Source of the DNA: Naegleria lovaniensis
Lineage: Eukaryota > Heterolobosea > Eutetramitea > Acrasida > Naegleriidae
Length of the DNA stretch: 64,000 nt
Reading direction: 5' to 3'
Assembly (NCBI RefSeq): GCF_003324165.1
Contig: NW_025407824.1
Location: 915,605 to 979,604, forward strand
The position numbers and the translations under genes are program-made. The notes under the pieces are model-generated. The model was not told the DNA's origin. It saw only the letters and a list, made by a program, of their open reading frames with translations, and did not search any database. Every line of letters begins with the position of its first letter. Positions within the stretch are counted from its first letter, which is position 1. Below are positions 18,257-29,814 of this stretch, piece after piece.

Positions 18257-21160
18257 TTGCCAATGATAATACAAGCATACCAAACCTTTTGTAAAAAAAT
18301 GAAACAACTTTCTCATGGCCCTTTTCCCTTCAATCGTTGTTGCATCCATTCTTTGATGAGTAAGAATCGGGTGGTGAGCAGCCATCAATCTCTCCTGCAG
18401 CAATCATCATGTCGTTTTAATAATTCCCTTCATGAATCTACATTTCCAAAGTTAAACTTTTTCAATAATAATTTCTTGATGAAATTACAATTTCAACCCG
18501 ATTCACACAGGGCTTATTCTTCATCGTCTTTCACTCGTTCCTATCATATATTTCATGATACTACGAATTCTATAAACAATTACATGGATGAAAATTTTAA
18601 TACGGACTTGTTGAATCACAACACACAAGAAGAACAATCCACTTTTACTTTGGACCTTTCTCATGTAACGAAAAAGAAAAAATTAAAGCGAGTGAAATTA
18701 GAGGAGGAGGAAGATTCTTCTGTGGAAATTCAATCAATACACGACATGGATGCCAAATGGGTAAAATTAGAAGTTCCACAAACTCAACTCATACCGACAA
18801 TGTTTCTTCCTCGCTTGAAAAATTTGACAAATCTTTTCTCTCCTATTTTCAAGTATTTAGACAAGGGATTATTTCACAAAGCTCTATTTAAACTCGAGCA
18901 CTACAAGTCTATCATTGTACAAGGAGTTGTCGTTGACACTCACCAATTAACACCACAAGAAGCACAAGCGCTCACAATGGAATTAGAAAAATATACATCA
19001 CTTGCTGTTGGACAAGTTTGTGACACACTCCTGGATCGATTCGAACAAACACAGGAATATCTAAAAATTCAAAAAGTTTTGAGCTTTCTAAGAGATTTTA
19101 CAAATCATGTAAATTGTGCCAATAATTGGAATTTTAGGTCGTTGTGTGATCCTATCATTCAACGATCCATTTCCATACTGATACGCTCATCAATCGAGTC
19201 AATGAAGAGCCTATATTCAGACCATCTGTTTGAGGCTGTTAAAATAGATGTCATGACTGACATTTCTCCCTCGCTCATGATGCTCTTGGAAATTTTCCAA
19301 AAAGAAGAATTTTCTCAAAACTCGTATATCAAGCAATGCATTTCATTTATATTGGGACTGAATAACAATGATTACTTTATCATGGATATTTATACTTTAG
19401 ATATTATTCTAGAATTGCTGATTGAAGGCAAGAAATTTGATGTTGCTTTCAAGATCTCCCAAAAAGAAAGCGATCGACTAATTGTACCATTTATCAACTT
19501 GTTATCAAACAAAAATTCAGCCCTCGATCAACAATCATCGCTAGAATTTACGTATCATAACATTCCTCGTATTTATGGATTAATTGAAAAAGTAATGACA
19601 ATTTTTGGAGAAGTGGGAAAATATGATCAATTATTGAATCTGTACAAGGTGCTCAGACGTCCCTCACAACATTGTTTCAATATTGTCATTCAATATCTTG
19701 CACAATCTCGAGTCGAACAGCATTATGTGGCTTTGATGGACATCATTCGTGATACGGTGAAAAACAGATCTCGCTATGTACACATCATTACTCCTATCAA
19801 CATCAAGAGCATGTTCAGATCCAACTCTATTGTCACGCAATATCTCACTCCAGCAGATATTGGTACCTTGAGGACTCTAATATTTGACAGCTTGAATATG
19901 AAACCTAGTCCTCGAATTCTTAATTTATTTTTGAATTTATACCTCAAACATGGAATGGAAAAGGAAGCGTTTGACATTCTTGAGCAATTTTACATCAATG
20001 GAGTGGATACAAATGTGTCTACCTTGACCATCATACTAACATACCTGTGTGGCAAGAAACAATATATCGATGCCATCAAAATTAGTGACAAGTGTATCAC
20101 AGAACCTATTGTATTTGACATTCCATTTCTAAACATGTTGTGGAAAATTTATTATGAATATATTTGGAAGCATTTACTTGTCGTAAACAAAACGACAAGA
20201 AATGGTTTGTCAATTCAAGACACAAATATTCAATTATTAGAGTATATTCGTGATTTTGAACGCAAGAATTTTTACACCATTCTTACTTGGAGAAAGCACA
20301 TAAAGGAAAACCCTCTATACTTTGACGAGATAACTAGTATTGAAAAACCACCCAACGACCAACAACACGATGAGATCAAGTATCATCAATTACAAATATT
20401 TGAATATTTACTCATTCAAATGGAGAGAGGTTTTGACAAGTACATTCTTACCAGCTACAATTATTTATACGATTCCAATAACACGAACAACCATACTTAT
20501 GGCTCATCTTCCGTATATCCACCACTATCCATCTCTTCAAAAGACAAAGTCTATTCAAGTAACAAACATTTAAACTTTTTGCGAGAAGGAAAAAAAGAAA
20601 TGGATGAAAAAACCTATTTGGAAGTGAATGCTCATTCCAATATTCCTCATTTTCTTCGTAACAAACAATCAAAAATGATTGCCTCTGATGTATGCACCGT
20701 GGATTTGAAACTACTTCTTCAATGCTATTGCGTGAGACCAAGATTGAGACAAATTGATGATTATTTGAAATTTGTTTGTGGAGCCTACAATGCCACAAGT
20801 CCTGTTCGAAAATTTCACTATTTCACAGTCATTTGTTCATTAGTAGAGGTTGGAAATATCGAATACGTGAAACAATATATTCAAGCACAATTTGAAAATT
20901 GTGAAATGTCCAACGAAGAAAGAATCAAAAACATGTATTCCATTTTAAAGATCATTCGATCAAGGTTGACACCTTCTCTTCGATACAAGTATTGCACAGA
21001 ATGGAAACAAAAAACATTGGACGAAGTGTATCGAATGAGAGATTTATTGTCGATTGCAGAATGGAATCAAGTACGCCAACGATTTTCGAATTTTGAAACT
21101 GTTGCCCCAATAAGCAATATCGATGAATTATTGACATGGGTCTCTACAAGTATTTTATAA
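18257..21160 (+). CDS. PPR-like helical-repeat protein, probably mitochondrial
   Basis: 967 aa, intronless. The first ~110 residues are rich in Arg, Ser, Asn and Phe with few acidic residues (RAYSSSSFTRSYHIF), as in mitochondrial presequences. Several in-frame ATGs lie in the first 35 codons, so the start is uncertain. The middle contains degenerate ~35-residue helical pairs of pentatricopeptide type, for example around PRILNLFLNLYLKHGMEKEA and STLTIILTYLCGKKQYIDAI. The rest is Asn/Lys/Ile-rich without a known catalytic domain. PPR proteins bind organellar RNA in processing, editing or translation (family knowledge); that role is inferred here. The gene is divergent from the preceding membrane-protein gene and convergent with the VPS9 gene. 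Confidence 0.65.
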   Translation: MPMIIQAYQTFCKKMKQLSHGPFPFNRCCIHSLMSKNRVVSSHQSLLQQSSCRFNNSLHESTFPKLNFFNNNFLMKLQFQPDSHRAYSSSSFTRSYHIFHDTTNSINNYMDENFNTDLLNHNTQEEQSTFTLDLSHVTKKKKLKRVKLEEEEDSSVEIQSIHDMDAKWVKLEVPQTQLIPTMFLPRLKNLTNLFSPIFKYLDKGLFHKALFKLEHYKSIIVQGVVVDTHQLTPQEAQALTMELEKYTSLAVGQVCDTLLDRFEQTQEYLKIQKVLSFLRDFTNHVNCANNWNFRSLCDPIIQRSISILIRSSIESMKSLYSDHLFEAVKIDVMTDISPSLMMLLEIFQKEEFSQNSYIKQCISFILGLNNNDYFIMDIYTLDIILELLIEGKKFDVAFKISQKESDRLIVPFINLLSNKNSALDQQSSLEFTYHNIPRIYGLIEKVMTIFGEVGKYDQLLNLYKVLRRPSQHCFNIVIQYLAQSRVEQHYVALMDIIRDTVKNRSRYVHIITPINIKSMFRSNSIVTQYLTPADIGTLRTLIFDSLNMKPSPRILNLFLNLYLKHGMEKEAFDILEQFYINGVDTNVSTLTIILTYLCGKKQYIDAIKISDKCITEPIVFDIPFLNMLWKIYYEYIWKHLLVVNKTTRNGLSIQDTNIQLLEYIRDFERKNFYTILTWRKHIKENPLYFDEITSIEKPPNDQQHDEIKYHQLQIFEYLLIQMERGFDKYILTSYNYLYDSNNTNNHTYGSSSVYPPLSISSKDKVYSSNKHLNFLREGKKEMDEKTYLEVNAHSNIPHFLRNKQSKMIASDVCTVDLKLLLQCYCVRPRLRQIDDYLKFVCGAYNATSPVRKFHYFTVICSLVEVGNIEYVKQYIQAQFENCEMSNEERIKNMYSILKIIRSRLTPSLRYKYCTEWKQKTLDEVYRMRDLLSIAEWNQVRQRFSNFETVAPISNIDELLTWVSTSIL

Positions 21161-21257
21161 AATCCATAATTAACAGAGTGGAATGTTGAGAATTTTGATG
21201 AAAAGGTTTATTTGACATGAGGAGGCACTCGTTGAAATGGTGAACAAGATGAAGTAA

Positions 21258-24200
21258 CTATTCAGAGGCAACCTTAAATTGGAAGCTATAATCAATGGGA
21301 CTGAATTTGATGTGAATGTTGGTATATGTCATGGCAATGCCAATATCTTTTCTAATTTCCAAATCTTTGGGCAAGTGATTGATAATCCAATTAATAACAG
21401 TTTCTTTGTTATCACCAAATAATGAAAGATGTTGACTTAACGTGGATGGAAGGACCAATAGCTTGGTGTTGGAGAAGAATTTCACAGTCTGAGAAAGGAA
21501 ACAAGTTGATTGTTGAATTAATTGAGCTTTCACCAATTCTGGACTTGCAGGATAATAAATTCTTAAATGAGGCGACGAGAAGCAACAATTACTCAATGCC
21601 AAACAATTCAGAGGATCTTTCTGATAGACATCTTTCAACAATTCGTGCTTTCCACTATTCGAAACATTTTTAGCAGAAGTCAATAAACAAAAAATGTCAT
21701 CCAATGAGAGAGGAATGCTTCCAATCACATACATGGGCTCTCGAAGGAATCTCATTCTGGATCTCATGGACATGAGTGGATAAGTTCCATTCTTAATAAA
21801 TCCATGCAACAACATGACATGATAAATATTCAATAAAAATACAGTTAAGAGATGCTTTTTGGATTTCAACTCGATCACATCGACCAATTCCAATTTGTAC
21901 GTCAATTGTGTAAATTCATCGACCTTTTCTTCATTTCCTGTCAAGACTATAAACTCATTGCCCAATCTTAATAATTTGCCCCATCCCATTCGCTCTTTTT
22001 CATTGAATCGAGTTTGTGAAATCCATTCGGACGCATTATAAATTTCAATAATACTTCTCAACAAAATGACACTCAATTCCACTGCCTCATTCGCTGAAAA
22101 GTTTGTGGCCTTGAGTAATTTAGCTGCTTGTGTTTGTTCGCCATGACTCAATGATCCAGACATGGACGACGATGAAGCTGTGGTTCCTCCTCCTGTTGTT
22201 GATCCACTCGATGAAATCACTGAAAAAACATCTTCCTCATAAAGCTTATCTGGTGTTTGTGGTGGCATGGCCACATTTCTAGGTGAAATGGAATGCGTAC
22301 GACCAGTCGTGCTGGTGTTATTCATCGTTGTCGTTGTCGTCACAGAACGAGATGTTATATGACTCATGTTATTTGAAACCTCACTCGTTTCTGAAGCACT
22401 CGTTTCAATGGTTGGACTATTTCGATGGATTGTCATCACATGAGCAAGTCGACTTGTTTCATTGGGTGATGGAGAATGTTCTGATGAGAGAGAATCTTCT
22501 TCTTCTTCTTCAAAATCTTCTTTGCACACATGATGATTGGATCCATCTTTTCGTGATAAAAGCATGATACTCATGGATCGATTGGCAACCAAAAGACTAG
22601 TTTTTCTCGAAGAATCTCCATCTTCAAATAAATGATTCACATTATCATCCAAATCATTGTCATATAATCATCATTGGTCGAGGAGTCGTCGATATGAATT
22701 TCTTCAGCAAATTTGTTCACAACTACTACTACTTGTTGAGTATCAGGAGGAGGTGCATTTAACATGACACTGAAACCTCGAGTTTTTCGAAGTTGAATTT
22801 CTGAATCGCGTTGTCTCTGAAATTCTACTTGTTGTCGTTTCAAATCCATTTGAATTTGGAACATTTGATCAAGTTGTTCCCATTGAAGAGTTTGCATGTA
22901 ATCAATTGCAATTTGAAGTGTAACGAGTGAATATCCCATTGGACCCATCATGATGGATTCATGAACAAAATCTTCTAAAATTTTGAATTGACAATACAAA
23001 TCAGGAATGGATGCCTTAATGAGAACAAAGATGAAAATGGGCATTAAGGCATCGGCAGAAACTTCACGTTCTCGTCCGTGATAAATTTTCACACATTCGA
23101 CAATGGCTTTTGAAGTTTCCATTAAGAGTTTCATTTTACCTTCGACTAGACTGTTGCATTGTGAAATGTTACGAAGTGATTCGATGGCAAGTGAATAATT
23201 TTCTTCAGCACTCTTTCCATTTCCATCCAAACAATATTCATCGGCAATTTCCAAATGTTTTGGAGTACATTTGGCAAGTTCGACATATTTTTGATTCACA
23301 ATTTCAGATTTCACACTATATTCTCTCTTGTAGAGTTCAAAGACGAGAGGAAACACTTGATCGAAAAAGACATGATCAATACATTGTGAAAAGAGAGGTT
23401 CCATTTGATTGGGATCTACCTTGATCATCACTCCATAATCCGCTGCTTGTGGAATGATAATTTTCATCACTTGTCGTGCCAATACTCGATACATTTCATC
23501 AAAAAATGATGCAATTAATGATTTTGCTCTAGAAATGACAATTAATTTCTCTTCTGTCGTGAGTGAATGATAATAATCTTGTGAATAGGTGCTGAGAAAT
23601 TGTCGAGATTTTTGTTTCACCACTCGATGAAATAAACTTGTTGGATTTTTGATTCGATTCATTAAATGTTTGAAAATCACTAATTCTTGTTCGTCAATAC
23701 TGGTACATGCGGACATTTCTTGGAAAAAATCAAATTCACATTGATTCAATTCAATAATGTCTGCAAACATGAGGAGAGATTCTTCGAAAAATTCTTTCAA
23801 TGTTTTCAATGGTTTTCCCATGACTGTTTCAAAAGCTAAACAATCGGTGGAATAATTTTCAATGGAATTTGGATCTTCTTTGACCATGGTTAAATAATAG
23901 ACCATTTCTTTTTTGATGGCACGATGTTCAAAGAGATCCTTATTGTCAATACTGTGTGTGTGAGAAGGTGAGAAGAGAGAGAGACAGGTGGTGTTGTTAC
24001 CAATGGATGAAAACAAGTGAGTTGACAATGTTGTTGAACATTTGAACCATTTGGTTAATTCATGATGGTCATCAAAAAATTCATGTCAAAAAATTCATTC
24101 GAAAAATACTTACAAGAGACATGGGAAGGATTTGGAAATGTCAATAGCAGAACATGATACTGGCTTCTTCAAAACTTCATGCATGAGTCGTGCAATTTCA

Positions 24201-26209
24201 CGGAAACTAGCTTTTGTACCGTGACACACAAAATTCTTCACTATTTGTTCCGAATCTAATTTGATATTTTGTAACAAATGTAAAATAAATTCAATCACAT
24301 CGTCACCGTCACACCACTCCAATCGATCATTTAAGACATCAATGGTGGATGAAACTGGAATGGAAAGTGAAGAATAGGTCTGTATCTCTGAGCCAGATAA
24401 CGTTGCAAGTGTTTGATAGAGCCATCCAAATTCTACCATCGTGTACGCTGTTTTACATTTCATGGAAAGATAAATTGAAATTTTGGTTAAAAATTCTGGA
24501 CAAATTCTTTTGGTGGCAGAATCGTACAATAGGATAATGTGTTTCAATTTGGTGGATCTCTGACTGTTGTCAATCACTTTCTTGAACGATTCGGCGTCGA
24601 ACCACTTGTTGAGAAGATATTTTGCCTTAATAAAGAAAATTAACTTTTCACATTGAATGACAGCATCGGACACAATGTCAATAAACTTTTCTTGTAAAAT
24701 TCCCTTAATACGATTCTCTGCCAAATCATCCGATTCAATATCATGGAATGAGGCAGATCTTGATGCTTTGAAAGGAACACCAAGCATTCCAGATTGTGCA
24801 ATAATTTCTTCTGTTCTACGTTTTCGAACTTCTTCCATTACTTCAATTCTCACTTTACTTTCCACACTCTTCTTCTCTTTTTCATAATCAAATACAATGT
24901 ATTGAGCTGTCTTGAATGGATAATCAGGTATTTCCTTTTTAGAAAATATAATATTCTTAGAGAGATAATTCTTTTCATGGAGAGCGTGTAATAATTTGGA
25001 TTGAATAAAGTGAATGGATCCAATCATGCACACACATGGATTGTGATCTTGGAAGGTTTCCAATTCTCTCTCAATAAAGCTATCGAAAGGTGTTGGAGCT
25101 GACTTTTTGATGTCTTGTACATCTGGATAAACAGCCATGGCCAAACCTGCATCATAGATTCGTGTGTACATGTCATGATAGGCGTCACATTCCCATTTTC
25201 TGAGACCTTTGGATAGCATCAATCGATGAATGGATTGCTCTCTGTCAATAATTTTATATTCAACAGGAACATTGGTCTTTTTCGAGAATTTGGTAATGAC
25301 ATCCTTAATGGTTAAACTTTCTGGACCTGTCAAGGTGTAAGTTGTTCGATGTTTCTTTTCATTTTGTTGCTGAGTGGATGCATGTGATTGACTAATGAAC
25401 AATAAACCTGCATTGGGAGGTTTTGGTGGTTGTGAAGACATGGTAGAGCTTACTTGAAACATGATATTCATAATCATGGAACAAACGGATAGACCTACGT
25501 CACGCGCATCGACCCATGAAACTCTCTTCTTGGATTCATCATCTGAATCTTTCAAGTCTCCAAATGGAAAATAAAAAGTTCTGGTCTTTTCATCGTAAAA
25601 CAGTAGAAAATCTTGCATGGTTCCATTACAACGAAGAATTCCACACGAGTGTCCAAAATAAGTCTTGACCATTTGTTCACATTGTAAATGACAATGAAAC
25701 AGTTCTGGTAATTCAATGGCATGTTCTTCATTCGACGAGTTTTCTTGAGAATGTTTAGTGAATCCACTCTTAAAGGAATCATGTGGTTGAGAAGAAGGAG
25801 CTGTATAATATCTCGAACAAAGGAAAAAGGAATCTACAGATAATTGCAAGGCAAAATTAATGACTTGGTTCATATCTTCGACAATATATTCATGATCGAG
25901 TGGAATGTGAACCACACATGATATGTGATATTGCTTTTCTTTGATTTGTTCAACGAGAGAGGCTTCTTCAAATCGACGAAATCCATTCTCCAATCGAATG
26001 ACAATAGCTCCATAATTTTTCAATAATTCCTCTTTTGAAACTGTGTTAAAACTTCCTTTTCTTTCATGGTCATTGTTATTAGAAGAAGTCTGAGGAATAA
26101 ATTGTGTAGGATGACACACTGCAATGACACGAATTTTTCGAAGTAGTAGAGATTTCACAACCTCCATACCAATGTTGGAAGTGGCATTGGTCACAACTGA
26201 GATTTCCAA
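21258..26209 (-). CDS. NmrA-like / VPS9 / DUF547 multidomain protein
   Basis: Exon 1 (26209-24114) and exon 2 (23951-21258) join through a GTAAGT intron with a strong pyrimidine-rich CACACACACAG acceptor and a phase-perfect junction. One missing base near 22661-22668 separates the VPS9 and DUF547 frames. Corrected length is about 1,596 aa. Residues 1-380 are an NAD(P)-binding, NmrA-like fold (NATSNIGMEVVKSLL; YTLTGPESLTIKDVITKFSK). Residues ~385-690 look like a second, degenerate Rossmann-like unit. Residues ~1000-1075 are a VPS9 Rab5-family GEF core (SADALMPIFIFVLIKA, then MGPMGYSLVTLQIA). After a Ser/Thr-rich linker, residues ~1350-1570 match DUF547 (LLNIYHVMLLHGFI, LSLDDIF, LNCLALSNCCFSSPHLRIYY). 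The VPS9 region should activate an endosomal Rab; the Rossmann units may sense NADP(H) or be scaffolds (inference). The architecture is unusual. Confidence 0.8.
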
Positions 26210-26344
26210 GATATCATGGGTTGTACAATTTCATTTCCATTCGAACACATTTCACACAAAACATTCATTCCGTTCAATTGCGTGACAACAATAATAAATT
26301 CCATTATTTTCATCATCACAACAATCATGAATTCACAATTGACA

Positions 26345-27520
26345 TTATTTTTCATGTTTCAAACTATTCACATCTCTTTCAAAACTCTTCAACCTACCAA
26401 TCGCTACAATTTTTCTCGACTCTACTCCCTTCACTCCATTCTGTGAATCATTCTGTGACGTGTTTAGTGTTCGAGTCGATCGATCACTCATCAAAGAATT
26501 ACTCGATCCAGCAGCACCACCATTCGCTCTCGTTCGTGTTCTCATACGTGATCGAACGTGTTGAGTGGCTGCTCGTTTCACTTTTTGAACCCAATCTTCA
26601 CGTTCCTCTTCATGATCTTCGGAACAAATTTGAAAGGTATAGGAACGTTCACTATAAATTTTATCCTTGCTGAAAGACTGTGAAGATGTGGATCAGGAGG
26701 AGGAGAGAGTGAGCGAGAGAGTGAGCGAACAGAATGATGATGATCATTGGATGATCCCAATTGGAATTTGATGATCATTGGATTGTACAACACCACGCGC
26801 AAGTAAATTCACACATGTAAATACATTTTGTTATAGAGAGAGCGATGAATTTCACAACAATGATTCAAATTTTGAACATGTTAGAGAATTGAATAGGATG
26901 GATGATCAATTTCAACATCATTAATTTCATGATCAATTTCAACATCATCAACCATTGGTAGTCCATAGGATGATACAAACCTTTTCACACTTGACATGAA
27001 ACATTCTCTTATTCTTCTCATCCACACTCACACTTCCGTTTTGTAATTGTAACAATCCAATCACTGGTGCATCCACTTCAGATTTATATATCAAAATATC
27101 ATCCACTAATATGAAATATCGTTTTTTCCATGATCGCCATTTAATTCCTTGTTTCATGAGATGACCACTTTTCACAATTTGTGGAATGGATGACAACGAT
27201 GAAGGTAAGGAATGATGATTCATCATGGCATTGGTTGTATTATTCATTGGCAACGACGTGGATAATTGTTGTTGCTGTTGTTGTTGTTGTAAATACGAAG
27301 CTTGTAGCTCACCATTTGCACTTAATCCATACTTGGCCAAAACAAATTGAAATTCTGCAGAGGATTTGGTGGTTTTTCTTCGACGCGCCGATGATGGAGG
27401 AGAAGGAGAGGAAGGAGTATGGTTGTTGTTGTTTGAATGTTGTTGATGACTTGTGGTGGTGGTCGGAGAGTGTGGCAATGAGGTGGAGTGTGCGTGATGA
27501 TGGTTGTCTTGTAAAGACAT
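26345..27520 (-). CDS. PH-domain protein
   Basis: Two exons, 27520-26981 and 26677-26345, 290 aa. The GTTTGT donor and TTCACAG acceptor join phase 0 inside the PH domain, between HVKCEK and SFSKDKIYSE. The N-terminal half is His/Ser/Pro/Gln-rich with a short polyGln. The PH domain starts at VKSGHLMKQGIKWRSWKKRY and ends with the helix EEREDWVQKVKRA that carries the conserved Trp. A basic Arg/Ser-rich tail follows. The start is the ATG after six A residues (MSLQDNHHH); the frame is open 13 codons further but has no ATG there. It probably binds phosphoinositides or a small GTPase at a membrane (family knowledge); no catalytic domain is present. Confidence 0.85.
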
Positions 27521-27764
27521 TTTTTTCGGATAAGAAGCGAAGTTTCTGACAGCTGTCAAAAGAGTTGTTCGCAGAAGTGTGAAATGAGGAAAAGAGTTTG
27601 ATTTATTCGGAAATGGATCAGATGAATTGGTTGCATATTTACGATTAAGAAATGGTTCGCAACAGGATTTGTGTCACGCCCATTACATTCTTTCTCTGAG
27701 TTTGTTATATTGGATATGGTTTTGAAAATGCAATTTCATGACCAAAGTTGCCTATGGTGGTAAA

Positions 27765-29660
27765 TTACTTGTTGTTGGTAAAGAAGTCATAATCCTTGTC
27801 CAACAAAATTCTTTGAAATCTTTTCTTGAATGAGACACAATTGGTAAACTGAAACATTTTAACATGATCCAAAGTTCCAAATATATCAGTAAACTCTACA
27901 TGAGATAATCTGCAAGAACTAAATCCAAATACTACTCTTCTCTTGCTATTTGAATAAGCATTCAAAAAAGAAACAATTTTTCGATCATATTCATTGTGGT
28001 TCACCTCACTGGTGAAATAGACAATGACATCAAATCTGTGAATAATTTTCTGTAATTGCTCTTTTTGTTCCTTTCTTTTCAAAAATCGATGTGGTAATAT
28101 TCTTTGTTCAATACTAAGGGTGTGATTGTTTTCTGAATGACCCGATTCCTGAGAATTAAGGTCTCTTGCTTTGGATAGGAAATATTCAAATTGATTTTGG
28201 CTGTCACGGTTGGGATACAAGACCAATACTCGTGGCAGAGAGTGTGGTGGTAATATTACGAGTTGAACTTCTTCCTGTTTGGAATCGGACAAGGTTTTAG
28301 TGTCATCCAAGACACTAAACACTCGGTCATCAAAAGGACAATACATGTCATTTCGAATTTCTTTCGCGTAATAATCCAACAAGTCATAATTCGGTGTTCC
28401 TGTTTGTGACGAGTCCATGATGGCTTTGGTACACAACATTCTTGGAAATTGATTGAGACCTCTGTTTCGATGAACGACTTGTATCACTCCTAGCCCTTGC
28501 ATTAATAAGGAATAGAAATACTTTTCAGTCAGACGAGGAGCCAAGCTCGTCTTCAAGTCAAACTTTTCACAATAGTCATAGAAAAATTGTAAATGACGTT
28601 CGTTCAAATAGTGGAAAAAAAAGATGGATTCCAACTCTTGTGTATCCAAGCGATATCCAGCGTGTAATAATCGATACCACAAATGAGGATCTGTACGATA
28701 TTGTACTGCTCGAGCAAAAAAGCTGGATGCATTTCTGAGTGAGGTTTGAATTTTACGTGCACTACCAAGCATGGGATGTTCTTTCAGTCTGAGTGCATGT
28801 TTCGATCGTTCGCGCTGCATATCACACATGTAGGAATGATTGCCTTCTTCAAAACAGCAAATAAATTCCAAGATGGACATGAAGATCATTTTCCCCAATG
28901 CTTCAATATATTCAGGAAATTGTTGACAGAACCATTCATCACCCTCAGTCTTAACAATTTCATCAGTATCTCCCCAACCATAATCATAGAATTCATAACT
29001 CAACAGACATGATTTGAAATGTTTGGCATGCTCTAATTCTGTCTCAATATTGAGTATTTGATACTTGTCATTGACAAAGGCATAATAAGACACAGTGGAA
29101 CGGTCTGGGCGTTGAGTAAAAACTGAAACTACTTTTCCAGAGCCATTGTCCATCGTGATTAATATTGCCTGTCTCAAGGTTGCCACAAAATCTTTGAGAT
29201 TTCCACATGACAACTTGGAAAATAATTGTTGAAATTCAACATCGGAGAGTTGTGACAATTTTTGAACACTCAGAATATTTTGTCGCAACTTTCGTAAATC
29301 ATCATATTGTTGTGGATACAAATGATTCACAAATTCAGTCCAATCAAATAAATATTTCATCAAATCGTTATGTTTTGGATGGATCAATGCATCGAGACCA
29401 TGATTCACGACATAGGTGTGGTAATTTTTATAAAACGTTTCACTGTTGGTCAATTCATACCATTGTTTGCAAACGAGAGAATATCGAAATTGAACGATAG
29501 GAAGTAGAGAGTAGGAAAAGATGTGATACATAATGTCATCAATGAAATAAAACGGAGTTGTATGTTCATGTGAGTATTTCATCATGATCGTGTCGTGATG
29601 ATCTTGAGACATTTTCAAGTTTGAAGATTTGTCAAACTCCATAATATTGATGCTTGACAT
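27765..29660 (-). CDS. F-box protein
   Basis: 631 aa, intronless, ATG at 29660. Residues ~36-80 form an F-box-like helical motif (FIDDIMYHIFSYSLLPIVQF, CKQWYELTNSETFYKNY). The remaining ~550 residues contain no LRR, WD40 or kelch pattern I can recognise. There is a YDYGWGDTDEI motif near residue 225 and a helical region with many aromatic residues around 330-400. By family, the F-box would bind Skp1 in an SCF ubiquitin ligase and the unknown C-terminus would choose the substrate. It is divergent from the ZZ/GNAT gene, with starts about 155 bp apart. Confidence 0.7.
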   Translation of the reverse strand: MSSINIMEFDKSSNLKMSQDHHDTIMMKYSHEHTTPFYFIDDIMYHIFSYSLLPIVQFRYSLVCKQWYELTNSETFYKNYHTYVVNHGLDALIHPKHNDLMKYLFDWTEFVNHLYPQQYDDLRKLRQNILSVQKLSQLSDVEFQQLFSKLSCGNLKDFVATLRQAILITMDNGSGKVVSVFTQRPDRSTVSYYAFVNDKYQILNIETELEHAKHFKSCLLSYEFYDYGWGDTDEIVKTEGDEWFCQQFPEYIEALGKMIFMSILEFICCFEEGNHSYMCDMQRERSKHALRLKEHPMLGSARKIQTSLRNASSFFARAVQYRTDPHLWYRLLHAGYRLDTQELESIFFFHYLNERHLQFFYDYCEKFDLKTSLAPRLTEKYFYSLLMQGLGVIQVVHRNRGLNQFPRMLCTKAIMDSSQTGTPNYDLLDYYAKEIRNDMYCPFDDRVFSVLDDTKTLSDSKQEEVQLVILPPHSLPRVLVLYPNRDSQNQFEYFLSKARDLNSQESGHSENNHTLSIEQRILPHRFLKRKEQKEQLQKIIHRFDVIVYFTSEVNHNEYDRKIVSFLNAYSNSKRRVVFGFSSCRLSHVEFTDIFGTLDHVKMFQFTNCVSFKKRFQRILLDKDYDFFTNNK

Positions 29661-29814
29661 TTTTCAACAAGTTCATCACCTGCAATTTCTGAGGGTAGGT
29701 TCATCATTTTTCCTTCTTCTTTGTGTAATTACTTTGGCTCTTTATTCATCTTTTGTTTAAATGTTGAACTTTGGTGGGACCATCCGTTGATGTTCCCTGT
29801 TCTGTTGTAAAAAA

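Noticed and set aside
24028-24113. N-terminus of the VPS9 region read as a separate start
   Set aside because: That stretch lies in an intron with a strong donor and acceptor; no ATG starts it, and the splice joins two in-phase exons.
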